Part shown: one piece after another, positions 34,388 to 46,564 of the stretch | Layout of the letters: each line of letters opens with the position of its first letter | Position numbering within the stretch: the first letter of the stretch is position 1 | DNA from: Punctularia strigosozonata HHB-11173 SS5 | Taxonomy: Eukaryota; Basidiomycota; Agaricomycetes; Corticiales; Punctulariaceae | Assembly: GCF_000264995.1 (NCBI RefSeq) | Contig: NW_006767435.1 | Location: forward strand, 124,001 to 188,000 | Reading direction: 5' to 3' | Length of the DNA: 64,000 nucleotides | Translations under genes and position numbers: made by a program | Notes under the pieces: generated by a model | What the model was told of the DNA's origin: nothing | Seen by the model: only the letters and a program-made list of their open reading frames with translations | The model's database searches: none

Positions 34388-36571
34388 ATGGCGGCAGGAC
34401 CGCACCTGGTACCCCCACGGCACATCGTCAGCTATGATCAGATCTCACCTCTCGAACGCAGGAGCGTCTTCTTGTCTACCTATTCGCCCAAGCATGTGAA
34501 CATCAACGTAGCGCGCGACCATTGGGGACTGCTCACGCTCTGCGGGTCGATGGAGGAGCCGGTAATCCTGCTACCAAGAACTAAAAAGACATATGCTATC
34601 GGGGCCGGACCTAAACATAGAGCAGTGCTTGAAGGCCTTCCTATCAGCAGAATCTTCCCATTTGAATCGTTCACAGCATGTGTTGTGAGGTGGAACGGAG
34701 ATTCAAGTCGCGATGCCCGCGTTACTATTCAACGTGTCTCAGAAGCTGTTGTGAAGGTAATTGGTACTTTGTCTTTTTCGCTGGAAAGGTATTGACTGGT
34801 GATGGCGTAGGTTGGCCATAGGATGCTTCGTCCAGATGAAGTCTTCAGATTGGAACCCGGCGATATGATCAAAGTCGGAGACCAAGGTTTGCGATATTGC
34901 CGGATGATATCTGCTTTGTCTCTGAATCAAGTCCATAGTCTATGCGTACGAACTGCTGGCAGATTGTGACGACGGTTACCGAGACATCGAGGAGTTCTAC
35001 GTTCGTTCCATCGGCGCTCGTTCAGCCAAGGGAGGCCAAGGAGGTACGTTATATCACTATAGTTGTGTCTACTGTTCTCATCACTCTGCTATCATTCACA
35101 TCTAGCTGTGTCCTTTCGAGAGATACTATATCTTCCGCAGGCTTCATGCCGCCGATGGACGGAGGGCCCGCGCATGGTTGCAGTCAAATCGATACGCCTG
35201 TACGGTGACGAGCGTTCGCGGCACCTCCGAGACAAAATCATTAGACAGGCAGGTTCGGAACTCTTCCTCGCGAAAACGTTGCACCATCCCCGTATAGCCT
35301 CGTTACGAGAGGCATTTGTGGCAGAAGGCCTCACGAAGCTGGGTGAGATCAGAATATACGCTCCCTTTGTGAACGCTTCAAGCTCACACGCTGGATATTA
35401 GACCTCGTTTTTGACATTGCGCCAGGGCAAACTCTGCGGGAACATTTTATGAAGGCTGGCAAGATTTGTTGTGCGCTTGCATTCATAATAACTCAGAAGT
35501 GAATCACTAAAGGACAATTAGCGGAAACTACTTTGAGACGCATAGCGTACCAGTTGTGCGACGCGCTCGCAGTGAGTTCCGCTCGTTCTTACCTTCCCAA
35601 GTCGTAGCGCAACTCACTATTCCATTATAGTACTTGCACCACAAAGGCGTGGCACATCTAGATATCAAACCAGAGGTAAATCACATTCATCAAAAAGCAA
35701 TTCATTGGGGGCTCAATTGGGTAGAACGTAATTTACCATGATGCTCTGGGGATCACGATAATAGATTTTGGTTTATCACGTATCATGGGCGAGGATGTCA
35801 AGGTATGCTCCCTTTTGTTAGAAGCTATTGCTTCTCCGATTTAGATATACGATTTCAGGGCATTGCGGGTACCGCCAGGTACGCACCTCCGGAGATAACT
35901 CAAGGCATTCTGGACACGTGCGCGGATAGCTTCAGTGTCGGCGCGATGCTGTTCGAACTGTAGGCGAAGTTAATGCTTTGCAATATGTCTCTTCTCTTAT
36001 TTGCATTCAGGTTTGTAGGGAGGACACTGTACAGGATAGCTCGCAATGGAACTCTCCTAGATCAGGTTCGTAGTCGCAAGAGGCGATGGGGTCAGATCTA
36101 TCAAGGTAGACCCATCTCTGAGTTGGGTGGGTTGTTTTGTTGTTTCGTAATTCAACCATCCTAATTCACGCCTACTTAGGGTTAAACTTGATTAGCCTGT
36201 TGGCGGAAGAAGACCGCACAAAACGTCTGAGCATCACAGATGCCCTGCGTCATGCGTGGTTCTTCTCTCTACGGGGCATCGAGCCAAGTCATAGCTGGTA
36301 TCGAGACGCACCCTACAATGGACACCTCCGAGAGGATACGCCAAAGGAGGTCGTTCCAGCGCATGACCATCAGCTTGCCGAATTGACCTTGCTGCGCACA
36401 ACACAGTACACAACACAAATCCAAACGGGAGGAAGTTGGCCCGATGCTCTTTACTCCGATCCAACCACCGTCTGGTGCTCTGCATATGATAATTCATATG
36501 TATTTGCTACTGCTACCACGGATACAGCTATCGTCAACGCAGCATCCCTGCTGCAGCCCTATAGCAGCTAG
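34388..36571 (+). CDS. FHA-domain Ser/Thr protein kinase with non-RD catalytic loop
   Basis: Eleven exons: 34388-34756, 34811-34886, 34939-35043, 35106-35342, 35402-35467, 35522-35571, 35631-35675, 35725-35802, 35859-35959, 36011-36105 and 36180-36571. All keep frame and give 537 residues. An FHA-like domain comes first (VILLPRTKKTYAIGAGPKH, GLPISR, ACVVRWNGD, to about residue 165). The kinase domain follows: GARSAKGGQGAVS as glycine loop, MVAVKSIR with Lys near 211, AHLDIKPEN with Asp near 312, IIDFGLSR with Asp near 330, GTARYAPPEI and LSITDALRHAWF. FHA plus kinase is the layout of checkpoint kinases (Chk2/Rad53/Cds1/Dun1). Here the usual HRD is HLD, so activation-loop control may differ. 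The tail after LRHAW is specific to this protein. The start is the first in-frame ATG before the FHA region. Confidence 0.85.
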
Positions 36572-37144
36572 CTGTAGGTACTGACAACCGAGCACATAGA
36601 TATACGTCCGTGGAAGGACAGGTAGCAGAGGCGTCATTGGTTTTGTTTATTACCGACATATCATTGCTTCTTATCTGCAGCCCTGAATCGGTCTCATAAG
36701 CAATCCTTAACATCAATGTGGCCAGGTGCCGTTAATCTACTCCCAAGATGACGGTGAACGCTGGCAGCGCGAAATAGGGGGTGGCTCAGCTACAGGACCC
36801 CTCCCTGGGACAACTCGATCAGGAACGACCCCCGAGAAAACTTCGCGTTTTCTGGATCTCCTCTAAGATTTGCCTAAGATGCGATCGCAGTCATTGGATC
36901 CGAAAGTAACTCTTGCTCCAGTCCATGAACTAGATCAACGGTCAGGTCGTCTTGATCATCGACGAATTGTCCTGGGCTCACGGTGAGCAACGTCGTCTGT
37001 TAGGGGAGCTCCGGTGTTGAACTCGTTGGAAGCCTCTGGTCTTCTACTTCGGTTCGTTGGGCACACGGATATACCAATTAGAGGGCTGCAGGTGCGTTCA
37101 TAGTACCTCTCTACGGTCGTTTTTTACTGAAAGAACGTTGAGAC
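36572..37144. other. Intergenic between kinase and FGAM synthase
   Basis: No coding signal. Presumably holds the kinase terminator and the FGAM synthase promoter; I see no clear TATA box. Confidence 0.5.
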
Positions 37145-40100
37145 ATGCTAGTATTCTACGGTGCCTCCGTTTTTCCGCCTACGAAGCGCGATGGATTGCT
37201 CTCTAGCATCCAGCGGGTCAACCCCAACATCTCGACTGTAGATGCAGTCTGGGTCCACCTCGTCGATGGCGATGAAGCCATTGCGAATGCGGGCTCTGCC
37301 CAGCGACGAATTCTCCGCGATCTTCTGGACTACGGCGACAACGACACGCTGGGCGGGACGGAGGACGCGCTCGAGGGCCAGCAGAACGTCGTATATGTTT
37401 TGCCACGCCCGGCTTCCATCTCGCCTTGGTCAAGCAAGGCTACCGATATTGCTGGCATCTGTTCTCTGGGCTCGCACGTTCGACGTCTAGAGCGAGGAAT
37501 CGCTTTTGTGTTCACGACGAAGGACGGGTCACAACTAACCCAGAACGTCGTCAACAACTTCTCGTCCCTCATTCACGATCGCATGACGCAGGCTGTCTAT
37601 CTCTCCCTCCCCGAATCTGAAACTATCTTCTCTCATGCACCTCCGAGACATCTCCGGAAGGTCAGCCTCACAGACTCTGCCACAAATCCTCGCGATAGCC
37701 TCGTCAAGGCCAACGTAGAGCTCGGCCTCGCACTCGCCCCGGACGAAATCGACTACCTCGTTTCCGCATTCGTCTCTGGTCCTACGCCGATATCGCGCGA
37801 CCCGACCGACGCCGAATTGTTCATGTTCGCTCAGGTGAATTCGGAGCACTGCCGACACAAGATCTTTAATGCATCCTGGACGATTGACGACGTTGCAAAG
37901 GACAAGTCGCTCTTCAAGATGATTCGTAACACCGAGCAATTGAACGGGACGGGCACCATTTCCGCGTATTCTGATAACGCTGCGGTGCTGGAGGGTCATC
38001 CCGCCCCTCGCATTGGTATCTCGAGCCGCGGCCCGAATGATCCCAATCCAGGCCTGGAGAACGTTTATCTTCTGACCGAAGAGGACATGCCGATCCTCGT
38101 CAAAGTCGAGACGCACAATCATCCGACGGCCGTCTCTCCCTTCCCCGGTGCAGCGACAGGTTCAGGAGGCGAAATCCGCGACGAGGGTGCCGTTGGTCGA
38201 GGTTCAAAGCCGAAAGCCGGTCTCGCCGGTTTCTCCGTTAGCAATCTTCGCATCCCTGGCTACGTCCAGCCATGGGAGGAAACCGACTTCGGCAAACCGC
38301 ACCATATCGCCAGCGCGCTCGACATCATGATCGAGGGTCCGTTGGGCGCGAGCGCGTTCAACAACGAATTCGGTCGGCCCGCGCTCGCCGGGTACTTCCG
38401 CACCTTCTGCGAGGCGACGCCCGACGGCGACGTCCGAGGCTACCACAAGCCTATCATGGTGGCAGGCGGATACGGCAACGTGCGACCGCAGTTCGCGATA
38501 AAGTCGAAGATTTCCGTCGGCGCCAAGATCGTCGTTTTGGGCGGGCCTGGACTGCTCATCGGCCTCGGAGGTGGCGCGGCATCCAGTCAAGCTCTCGGTG
38601 CTTCTTCAGCCGAACTCGATTTCGCCTCCGTGCAGAGAGACAACGCTGAAATGCAGCGGCGATGCCAGCAGGTCATCAACTCCTGCGTGGACCGCGGCCC
38701 TTTCAACCCGATTCAAAGTATCCACGACGTTGGCGCCGGTGGTTTGTCGAATGCCTTGCCAGAGCTCGTCCATGACTCTGGTCTTGGTGCGACGTTCGAG
38801 ATTAGGGACGTGTTGGTCGCAGACACATCCATGTCGCCGATGGAGATCTGGTGTAACGAGTCTCAGGAGCGTTACGTTCTCGCCATATCACCCGATCAGG
38901 AGGATCAATTCGTGCAGATTGCTCAGCGTGAGCGTTGCCCGTTCTCCATAGTCGGCGTTGCCACTGCTGAAGAGGAGCTCGTTGTCACCGACCGGTTGTT
39001 GAAGAACGACGTAGTTCATCTCAGTATGTCTACGTTGTTTGGCAAGCCGCCGCGCATGTCTCGTATCGACTCGACCCGGAAGCCGACGACGAAACCATTT
39101 GATACCTCCCTGGCGCAGTACTTGCCGTCATCGGCCGATCCCCAAGCGCGTCTTCATGAGGCGGTCTCAAGAGTTCTGCGCCTTCCCTCCGTTGCCTCCA
39201 AGTCCTTCCTCATCACCATCGGCGACCGCACCATCACTGGTCTCGTCACCCGCGACCAGATGGTCGGCCCGTGGCAAGTGCCCGTGGCCGATGTTGCCGT
39301 CACACGAACGTCTTACGGCTTCGATGTCGTCGCAGGCGAGGCAATGGCAATGGGAGAGCGCACACCTCTGGCGCTCCTCGACGCACCCGCATCCGCGCGC
39401 ATGGCTGTTGCCGAGTCCCTCATGAACCTTGCCGCCGCCCACGTCGGCGACCTGTCCCGCGTCAAGCTGAGCGCGAACTGGATGTGTGCTGCTAGCAAGG
39501 CTGGAGAGGGCGCGGCGCTGTACGCGGCGGTGCAGGCGGTCGGGATGGAGCTTTGCCCGACGCTTGGCGTTGGCGTCCCAGTCGGCAAGGATTCAATGTC
39601 GATGGCGATGAGGTGGCAGCAGGACGCAGAGCGCCGGGAGGTCAGCGCACCCCTATCACTCATCATCACGGCGTTTGCCCCAGTCGAAAACGTTGGCGCG
39701 ACGTGGACGCCGCAGCTCCGTACGGATGTCGGTGCACCCACCGTGCTTGTGCTCGTCGACCTCGCGGCGGGAAAGCAGCGTCTGGGCGGCTCCGCTCTCG
39801 CGCAGGTTTTCCGGCAGATTGGCTCGGAGCCGCCCGATGTGGAGGATTCAGCGCAACTCAAGGCCTTCTTCATTGCTACCCAGCGCATTCGCACGGAGCA
39901 CCCAAATTTGGTACTTGCGTATCATGATCGTTCCGACGGCGGCCTCTTCACGACAATCGTAGAGATGTCCTTCGCTGGTCGAGTAGGGGTCAATTTGACG
40001 CTGGACCCAGTGGCATCGTCCGATCCGGTCTCTGCGCTATTCAACGAGGAGCTTGGCGCTGTGGTTCAGATTCGCACATCCGATGTGGACCTGCTCAAAG

Positions 40101-41191
40101 CCGTCTTCGCAGACGCTGGCTTCCCCTCCCAGCATCTCCACATTATCGGCCAGGTGAACGCCGACGCTCAGGACCAGAACATCACCGTCACCTCTGGGTC
40201 TGCTACCCTTTACTCCAGCACTCGCGATTCGCTCCAGCAAGCGTGGGCCGAGACGTCGTATCGTATGCAGCTCATTCGCGATGAGCCACTCTCGGCGGAG
40301 GAAGAATATGCCCTCATCTCTTCCCCTCAACACCGTGGTCTATTCTACAACCTCACCTTCACTCCCCGACCGAGTCGCGACATCTTCCGTCGTCCACGTG
40401 TCGCCATCTTGCGCGAGCAGGGTGTCAACGGCCAGGTCGAGATGGCCTGGTGTTTCACCGCCGCTGGTTTCGACGCGGTAGACGTGCACATGTCGGACAT
40501 TCTATCCGGCCGCGTAAGCTTGGAAGACTTCCGAGGGTTCGCTGCATGCGGTGGATTCTCGTATGGCGACGTTCTCGGCGCCGGGAAGGGATGGGCGCAC
40601 TCGGTCCTTTTGAATGACGTAGCACGAGGCGAGTTCGTCCGGTTCTTCGAGCGGCAGAACACCTTTGCCCTCGGCGTCTGCAATGGATGCCAGTTCATGA
40701 GCCACCTGAGAGGCATCATACCCGGTGCGAGCCACTGGCCAAACTTCAAGACGAACAGGAGCGGCAGGTTCGAGGGTAGGGTCTCCATGCTCGAAGTCGT
40801 GGACAGCGACGCGACCAAGTCATCTGTCTTCCTGCATGATATGGCCGGGTCGATGCTGCCTGTCGCGGTAGCCCACGGTGAAGGACGAGCTGCTTTCCGC
40901 TCCGAGGAGGACTACGCCGCCGTCAGGCGCGCGAATGGCGTCGCTGTTCGTTATGTCGACGGCGACGGCAAGCCCACGGAGGCGTACCCCATGAACCCGA
41001 ACGGAAGCCCTGACGGAATCGCAGGTTTGCATGCGGCTGGTGGGCGCGTGCTTGCGATGATGCCACATCCGGAGCGGGTGTCGACGCTGCAGAGCAACAG
41101 CTGGTATCCTCAGGAGATCAAGGAGCAGTGGGGGAACGTCGGTCCGTGGTTCAGGATATTCCAAAATGCACGTAGATGGTGTGGGTCTTAG
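37145..41191 (+). CDS. ADE6: Phosphoribosylformylglycinamidine synthase (FGAM synthase)
   Basis: One uninterrupted exon, 1348 residues, the full length of eukaryotic FGAM synthases. It catalyses step four of purine synthesis: FGAR + glutamine + ATP to FGAM in the cytosol. N-terminal PurS-like domain, then ANSEHCRHK-type motif [15 protein letters not shown], the ATP/metal-binding [35 protein letters not shown] and [14 protein letters not shown]. The C-terminal glutamine amidotransferase domain starts at [17 protein letters not shown] and has nucleophile Cys about 1179 in GVCNGCQF, with His about 1308 and Glu about 1310 in MMPHPERV. Being intronless in an intron-rich window is notable. The start follows CGTTGAGAC and gives the expected N-terminus. 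Confidence 0.97.
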   Translation: MLVFYGASVFPPTKRDGLLSSIQRVNPNISTVDAVWVHLVDGDEAIANAGSAQRRILRDLLDYGDNDTLGGTEDALEGQQNVVYVLPRPASISPWSSKATDIAGICSLGSHVRRLERGIAFVFTTKDGSQLTQNVVNNFSSLIHDRMTQAVYLSLPESETIFSHAPPRHLRKVSLTDSATNPRDSLVKANVELGLALAPDEIDYLVSAFVSGPTPISRDPTDAELFMFAQVNSEHCRHKIFNASWTIDDVAKDKSLFKMIRNTEQLNGTGTISAYSDNAAVLEGHPAPRIGISSRGPNDPNPGLENVYLLTEEDMPILVKVETHNHPTAVSPFPGAATGSGGEIRDEGAVGRGSKPKAGLAGFSVSNLRIPGYVQPWEETDFGKPHHIASALDIMIEGPLGASAFNNEFGRPALAGYFRTFCEATPDGDVRGYHKPIMVAGGYGNVRPQFAIKSKISVGAKIVVLGGPGLLIGLGGGAASSQALGASSAELDFASVQRDNAEMQRRCQQVINSCVDRGPFNPIQSIHDVGAGGLSNALPELVHDSGLGATFEIRDVLVADTSMSPMEIWCNESQERYVLAISPDQEDQFVQIAQRERCPFSIVGVATAEEELVVTDRLLKNDVVHLSMSTLFGKPPRMSRIDSTRKPTTKPFDTSLAQYLPSSADPQARLHEAVSRVLRLPSVASKSFLITIGDRTITGLVTRDQMVGPWQVPVADVAVTRTSYGFDVVAGEAMAMGERTPLALLDAPASARMAVAESLMNLAAAHVGDLSRVKLSANWMCAASKAGEGAALYAAVQAVGMELCPTLGVGVPVGKDSMSMAMRWQQDAERREVSAPLSLIITAFAPVENVGATWTPQLRTDVGAPTVLVLVDLAAGKQRLGGSALAQVFRQIGSEPPDVEDSAQLKAFFIATQRIRTEHPNLVLAYHDRSDGGLFTTIVEMSFAGRVGVNLTLDPVASSDPVSALFNEELGAVVQIRTSDVDLLKAVFADAGFPSQHLHIIGQVNADAQDQNITVTSGSATLYSSTRDSLQQAWAETSYRMQLIRDEPLSAEEEYALISSPQHRGLFYNLTFTPRPSRDIFRRPRVAILREQGVNGQVEMAWCFTAAGFDAVDVHMSDILSGRVSLEDFRGFAACGGFSYGDVLGAGKGWAHSVLLNDVARGEFVRFFERQNTFALGVCNGCQFMSHLRGIIPGASHWPNFKTNRSGRFEGRVSMLEVVDSDATKSSVFLHDMAGSMLPVAVAHGEGRAAFRSEEDYAAVRRANGVAVRYVDGDGKPTEAYPMNPNGSPDGIAGLHAAGGRVLAMMPHPERVSTLQSNSWYPQEIKEQWGNVGPWFRIFQNARRWCGS

Positions 41192-41566
41192 TTTGCGGCG
41201 TCCAACATATACGTTGTGTCCGTTCTCTTTAGAAACCGGAGAACGTATTGTATTTTCACGCCAAACATTGTCATCATTTCTTGGGGTATCAAAACTGCAT
41301 ATGTCGTTTGCATCCGAGAAAGCAGTGGCTCCGGGGACAGATGTATGCACGCTGGTGAGCCGGGCTTGCAGCTGGCGTCACCAAGCAGTGTTCGAAGGGA
41401 TTGACTCAGATAGAATGCCGCTCTTTGGGACGTTGCGGAGTGTGTCGTGTTCTAGAAAAATAATATCCAACGTATGAATACAGGAGAAAGTGTGCAACAA
41501 TCACGAGTGCGGCATGATAGCGAAGCGATAGGAGGTTCATGGGAGGTCGGTCAAGTGATACGTCAT
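41192..41566. other. 3' flanks of convergent genes
   Basis: Short region between the FGAM synthase stop and the SNX3 stop; no gene seen. Confidence 0.5.
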
Positions 41567-42269
41567 TCAGATCCATTGGGACTTGTCCCAAGCAGGATCC
41601 TGCAGGAATGCGCAGAGGACCTTGCTTCCCGTCTACAGCAAGTTGAAACGGGTCAGTCATATGCGTCAGAACCTGAACACTATGACGCACTTGAAGCAAG
41701 GGATGGCCCGCAACGATGGTCAGAAACCGCTCCAGACCCTCGCGCCGGCTTTCGATCACCTCGTCTGAAAAACGGTTCGTGAAGACCTTGCCCGGGAGGG
41801 GAGGGATGTTCACGCGGGTGGACTCGCGTTCGAGGATATCACGGAAGGCCTCAAAGTCAGAGTAACGACGGCGAACAAGCGAATGACGGAGCTTGAATGC
41901 CGGAATGTTGGTCTAAGGGGTCGAATCAGTTACGCTCAGGGAAAGCACCAGGTGAACGACGAACCTTGGTCACAATCTCGTAGTCGGTGTACATCTTCCG
42001 ACCAAAGCCTGTCTTACGACCTGAGTTATGCTCGCATCACCTAGAAATATAGCACACACCATGCGTCTGGGGGTTGCGTACTTCAATTTCCAAGAAACTC
42101 TCTGGTACGCTGTACATTTCCTCGATCTATCCAAGGGGGTGCGACAACTAGTTCGTCATTCGGCATTAGACGTTGACACGTTAGACGACCAACGCACAGT
42201 CTGCGCCCGCCCGGAGAGACGGGGCTCATCGAACGCGGGGACACGGGCGAAAGGCGAAGGGGTGGTCAT
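41567..42269 (-). CDS. Sorting nexin SNX3/Grd19 (PX domain)
   Basis: Minus-strand exons 42269-42198, 42126-42060, 42020-41965, 41912-41691 and 41632-41567 give 160 residues, the normal SNX3 length. The protein is almost entirely a PX domain: [36 protein letters not shown], the phosphoinositide-binding [14 protein letters not shown], then [20 protein letters not shown] and [20 protein letters not shown]. The end [20 protein letters not shown] is typical. Known role of the family: binds PI3P on endosomes and recycles cargo with retromer. All five exons join in frame at GT-AG sites. The gene is convergent with FGAM synthase. Confidence 0.95.
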
Positions 42270-42462
42270 CGTCAGTGGTGACGGAAGAAGTCAGAGGCGA
42301 ACCTGCAGCACACGAGCCGCGACCGACGACATCAACGGCGATAGCGTACGGTACAGCCACTGAAGGCTGTTAAGGCTGCGGCGAGTTGGCTCCAGGACTG
42401 CGGCAGAGTACAATGATAATTCCTACATACACTACGGCGAAGGCAAGGAAGTACACAAGGGT

Positions 42463-45400
42463 TCAGCGCGTCGCTCCAAGACCAAGCTTAGTGGTTTTGA
42501 TAACGGCCGTCAGCGGGGCAGCCAAGCCGCCACTAACGCCGATTCTCTGCCCTTCCGACCAACCCATTTTCGCCAACAGCTGGAAACCCATGTTCGACGC
42601 AGAAATCTTGGGCGCAGCCTATATTCATTGTACATTCTATGAGCACACCGAAAGGGGAGCCCAAAAAAGGACGAAAACGTACCTTGCCCACTTCATCTCC
42701 TTCGCGGTGCTTAGGTGCCCTGCCCCCGCCCCTGAACCCATTGGGTGCGTTAAATCTGTCTTCACCTCCTCCATTACGCCGCACTAGTGCCCTGACCTTC
42801 TTCTCCTTGATCGCTACACCCGTCATCGACGTGCGAATTAATGTCGTATACCTGCCTGAGCCCTGCCCTTTGCTCTGACTCTTGAGATTGAACGCGCCAG
42901 CGAGCTCGTGGACGCGCTTGCGGGACTCCTTGTCCATCGGAGGGAGCGCCATGGAGTTCTGGCCCAGGTTCGTGATGAACCTCCGAATCTGAGTCTCGAG
43001 GCTCGCGAGGTCGACGACGGCGTTGGGGATGTCGAGACCCAGCGCGGCCGCCCTTTTCGAAGCCTTTCGGCCTTTCTTGCCGCCCTTCTTTGGTGCCAGC
43101 GGGTCGACAGCTTCCTCCAGGCGTAGTGCCTCCCGCATGCGTTTTCTCTCCGCCTTCTTCTCGCGGTCCTTCTTCCATTGCGCTTGCAACTCGGGAGGTA
43201 AATCTTTCCACTGGTCTTTCTTCCGCCCTGCAAGACGTTGTGAGCAACTGGCCGACATAATGTCACAAAATAATGAAGAGAACGTACGTGACGGTTCAGC
43301 AATCCCCTCGAGATTTCCATCGCAAATCGCACGGAAGATTTCCTTCTTCGCCTTGCGATCGCGGCCGTGGAGTATACCCTCGTTTTCTTCAAGCAATGTC
43401 TATGTCATGGGATGTCAAAATGCGTCTTTTCTGTGACTGGTGCGATTATGGTCTGACCTGGATGCCCTGAATGAGGTCTTCGTCCCTCTCCGCCCACGTG
43501 AAGCGCGAGTCAAAGTCGTCTCTCCCGTCATCCGAGCTCCAGTCCTCGCCATCCTCGCCCTCGCTCTCCTCAAAATCATCTTGACTGACGATCTTCTTTC
43601 CACGCGACTTCTGTCGGAGACGTTCGAGCCGAGCTTGGAAGCTGCTTTTCGGCGAAACGTCGACATCGTCGTCAGAAGACTCAGTTTCGTCATCATCGCC
43701 ATCACCATCGTGATCCTCTGCCTCCTCCCCCTCCCCAACCACTGCTTCTCGCGAGTCAGTACCGGCAGGCCCGTGCACTCCTTCTTCGGCAATGAGCACT
43801 TTTTCCTCCGCGTCAAATACGGCATCCATCTCCTTCCCTTCCTCATCGCTATCTGCGCCGTCGCTCGCCGCACCCTCGTCCTCGCCGCTGCTTCCTCTAC
43901 CTGCTTCCTGCTCTTCATCCTCCTGCCTCAACTTCTGCACATCCGCCACGTCGTCCATGGTTACCCACTCCCCTCCGCCTTTCTTCATGCCCGTCACGAA
44001 CCTTGCCATCGCCTCGCCGTCCAACCCGTCGTCCACCTGCATATCCCCCGTGCCTACGTCCTCCTCCGCCGACACATCGTCGCCCCAGTCCACGTCCGAA
44101 TCGCCCCTCCTCTGCTCGCCCTTGCGCGGGTCACCCCGCATCCGCTCCTCTTGCTCGAGCCGCAGTTGTTGCTCCTCCAGTGCAGCCCCCATCATTCCAA
44201 ACCCGAACTTTCGTTGTCCGGCATTACGCGTACGGCGCTTGAACACCTTCGAACCGATGACGGCAGCACGCGGCGTGCGTAGCGGACGTGGCCCGCGCGA
44301 GGTACGCGAGGGCGCATTCGGTGTACCAAGCACTGTGAACTTGATATCGGCGACCGTCGGCGGATCGGGTGGAGGCGTCCGCATCCGCTCGTGTATGTCG
44401 GGTTTGGTGTCGGATAGCAATTGTGTCGTACCGGTGAGAACAGAAGTTGTAGGGACTGGCGCGAGCTCCGTTTCTGCGTCTGCATCTAGTTTGGGTGCTT
44501 GTGATGTGCTTTGGTGAGACCGAGGGTGGGGCGCGACGTAGACTATGATTTCATCGTCTGGAGAGGGAAGTCCGAGCGCGTCTCCCGAGACGCGGTCCAC
44601 ATCTACGCCGACGCATCCAGCAGCATGAGAAGGCATAGGCGTCGTATCGACGAAGAATGCGGGGCGACCCGCGCCATGTTGTGCATGAGGTTGCGTGTAT
44701 GTCGACTGGACAACAGGCGTCGTGTCAATCCAGAATCCAGTGAAGTCCTGCTGCGTCGCGTTGATTTGCGAAGTCCGCGGGACGGCCTGCTGCGCTGCAG
44801 CCGCGTCTAACTCCTCCTTCAAGCGGCTCATATCCGCGAAGTCGTATTCCTCGATGTCTTCTTCCTCGTCGCCCTCTTTTTCGGAGTCGGATTGTGAGGG
44901 TTCCCCGCCAGTGCCGAACACGCGATCGACGTGTTTCGCGGTCGGTACATGTGCGGCTTCTGTATCCGCTGTAGCACAGGAGGAACCGTCAGATCAGGCT
45001 TCGATCTCGAGTATATGCGTTACTCACCAACATCCTCTACTATAGCGTTCAGAATATCTTCGGCGTGCTCCTCTTTGAATAGCGTCGCAGTGTATACCGA
45101 CCTCACAAATACAATCGGCTTGAGGTACGGCCGGTCTTCGTTCAACACCTTTGAAAGCGGTGCGCCAGCACCCAGTTTTGCTTGGAGGCGGCGACCGAAA
45201 CCGCGGTCGCGGCCTCTTCCTTCGCTTCCAGGACGCTCGAATGTGTCAATGAGGCCCCGTCCACGGCCAGGGAAGCCGCCGCGAGGCGTGTTCCGTCCTG
45301 AATCGTAACCGCCTGGAGTGTTGAAGGTACCGCGACCTCCGCGGCCTCGCGGGCTATCGAATCCACGATATGGAGGAGTAGATGGGCCTACGCAATAGTA

Positions 45401-45663
45401 TTATTTAGATCAAGAACTGATAAAGAAGTAGTTGGCCTGATAAAAAGTGGATGAGAGCGTTCAAAGAGCGGAGTTTCACCATTATACAGCTGAATGTCGA
45501 TCTCAACCTCGTCCATCGGGCGATACCCGCCCCTCGCTCTTCCTCTGAAATTGCCGCCTCGGTTTCCTCCCCTGCCTCGCCCCCCACGTCCCCCTCCACG
45601 ATTTGGCATGGGCGATCCCCGTCCGCGTCCGCCCCTATGGTTGTTGTTGCCGCCTCGGGCCAT
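42463..45663 (-). CDS. SQS1: R3H and G-patch protein of the SQS1 type
   Basis: Six minus-strand exons: 45663-45480, 45387-45028, 44968-43458, 43399-43288, 43227-42683 and 42618-42463, about 955 residues. The start is an RGG-rich, RNA-binding-like segment (MARGGNNNHRGGRGRG). A central acidic, low-complexity region is rich in Asp/Glu/Ser. Exon 5 holds a basic helix and an R3H domain (LETQIRRFITNLGQNSMALP, ESRKRVHELAGAFNL, about residues 790-860). Exon 6 is a G-patch: ASNMGFQLLAKMGWSEGQRI, then TKLGLGATR at the end. This combination is that of Sqs1/Pfa1, which activates the DEAH helicase Prp43 in splicing and ribosome assembly (family knowledge). The G-patch lies in its own last exon. Confidence 0.88.
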
Positions 45664-46564
45664 GACTTACAAGCCGTTCGATCCGATGGATGCAGTATAA
45701 GAGAGATTTCTAGGGCACTTTTAGAATGGTGCAAGGAGCGGTACAGATCACAATATCGACAACAAGCCAAGTGAAAAACAAGCAAAGAGTCACGGCGAGG
45801 ATTGCGGGACGAAGTCAGTCATCCACCCAAAGCATGGTGAGCATAGCCACAGGGATGTTGCCACTTCGCCAGCTACCGTGTTCGCGTTATGCCGTCGCTG
45901 CATACTGGTGCTTTCATTCCCGGCCCCACGAAAAGACGAGAAATGTCAAAGGCAAAGCGGCAACATTTGCGCTTCCTTCGGTTGGAAACGCGCCAGCACG
46001 CTGCTCAGTGGACCACCAACATCGATCGACAAGGAAGTCGTGGAGCAATGGGCTCAAATGTGCGTGCCATGACCACGACAAGGGTATGGATTGCGGACCG
46101 CATGTTCTAAGTTATGGGCCCGGGGATCAGAGAAGTCATTGTGCTTGAAGATTTGCATGTCCTTACTACCATCCTCTACCATCTTTGCCTCAAGGCCGGA
46201 CGAAGGCAAGATCAAGGACTTCGAGATCAGAACGTTCAAACCTCAGATGCGAGAACTTGCGGCATGCGCAATGATTTCCATATTCCCACACCGGTTACTT
46301 ATCTCCAGATCGTGGTGGGCATCATTTACCAGTCAGGCTTAGCCTCACCACTCGCTGCCGTGATCTACGGAGGCAGAAGCGTGGCCATCTAAGTAGGCCC
46401 GAGACATCACGGCCGAGTGCCGGATCGGGCCCGTCGAATCAAAATGTACCTGTTACTCTCACAAGGCTCTCCGGTTGCTTTCGACGGCGCTTAGACATTC
46501 GATATCATAGTGCTTCATCCTATCCTGTTGACGCCTTCCCCCCACAAAAGCGATTCAAACACAG
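45664..46564. other. No supported gene
   Basis: Several short + strand frames (for example 45726-46148 and 46114-46392) without family features. It holds the promoters of the SQS1-type gene (to the left) and the first P450 (to the right). Confidence 0.45.

Noticed and set aside
43440-44517. Long + strand frames opposite the SQS1-type gene
   Set aside because: Antisense shadows of its acidic low-complexity exon, which reads well on the minus strand with proper splice sites.
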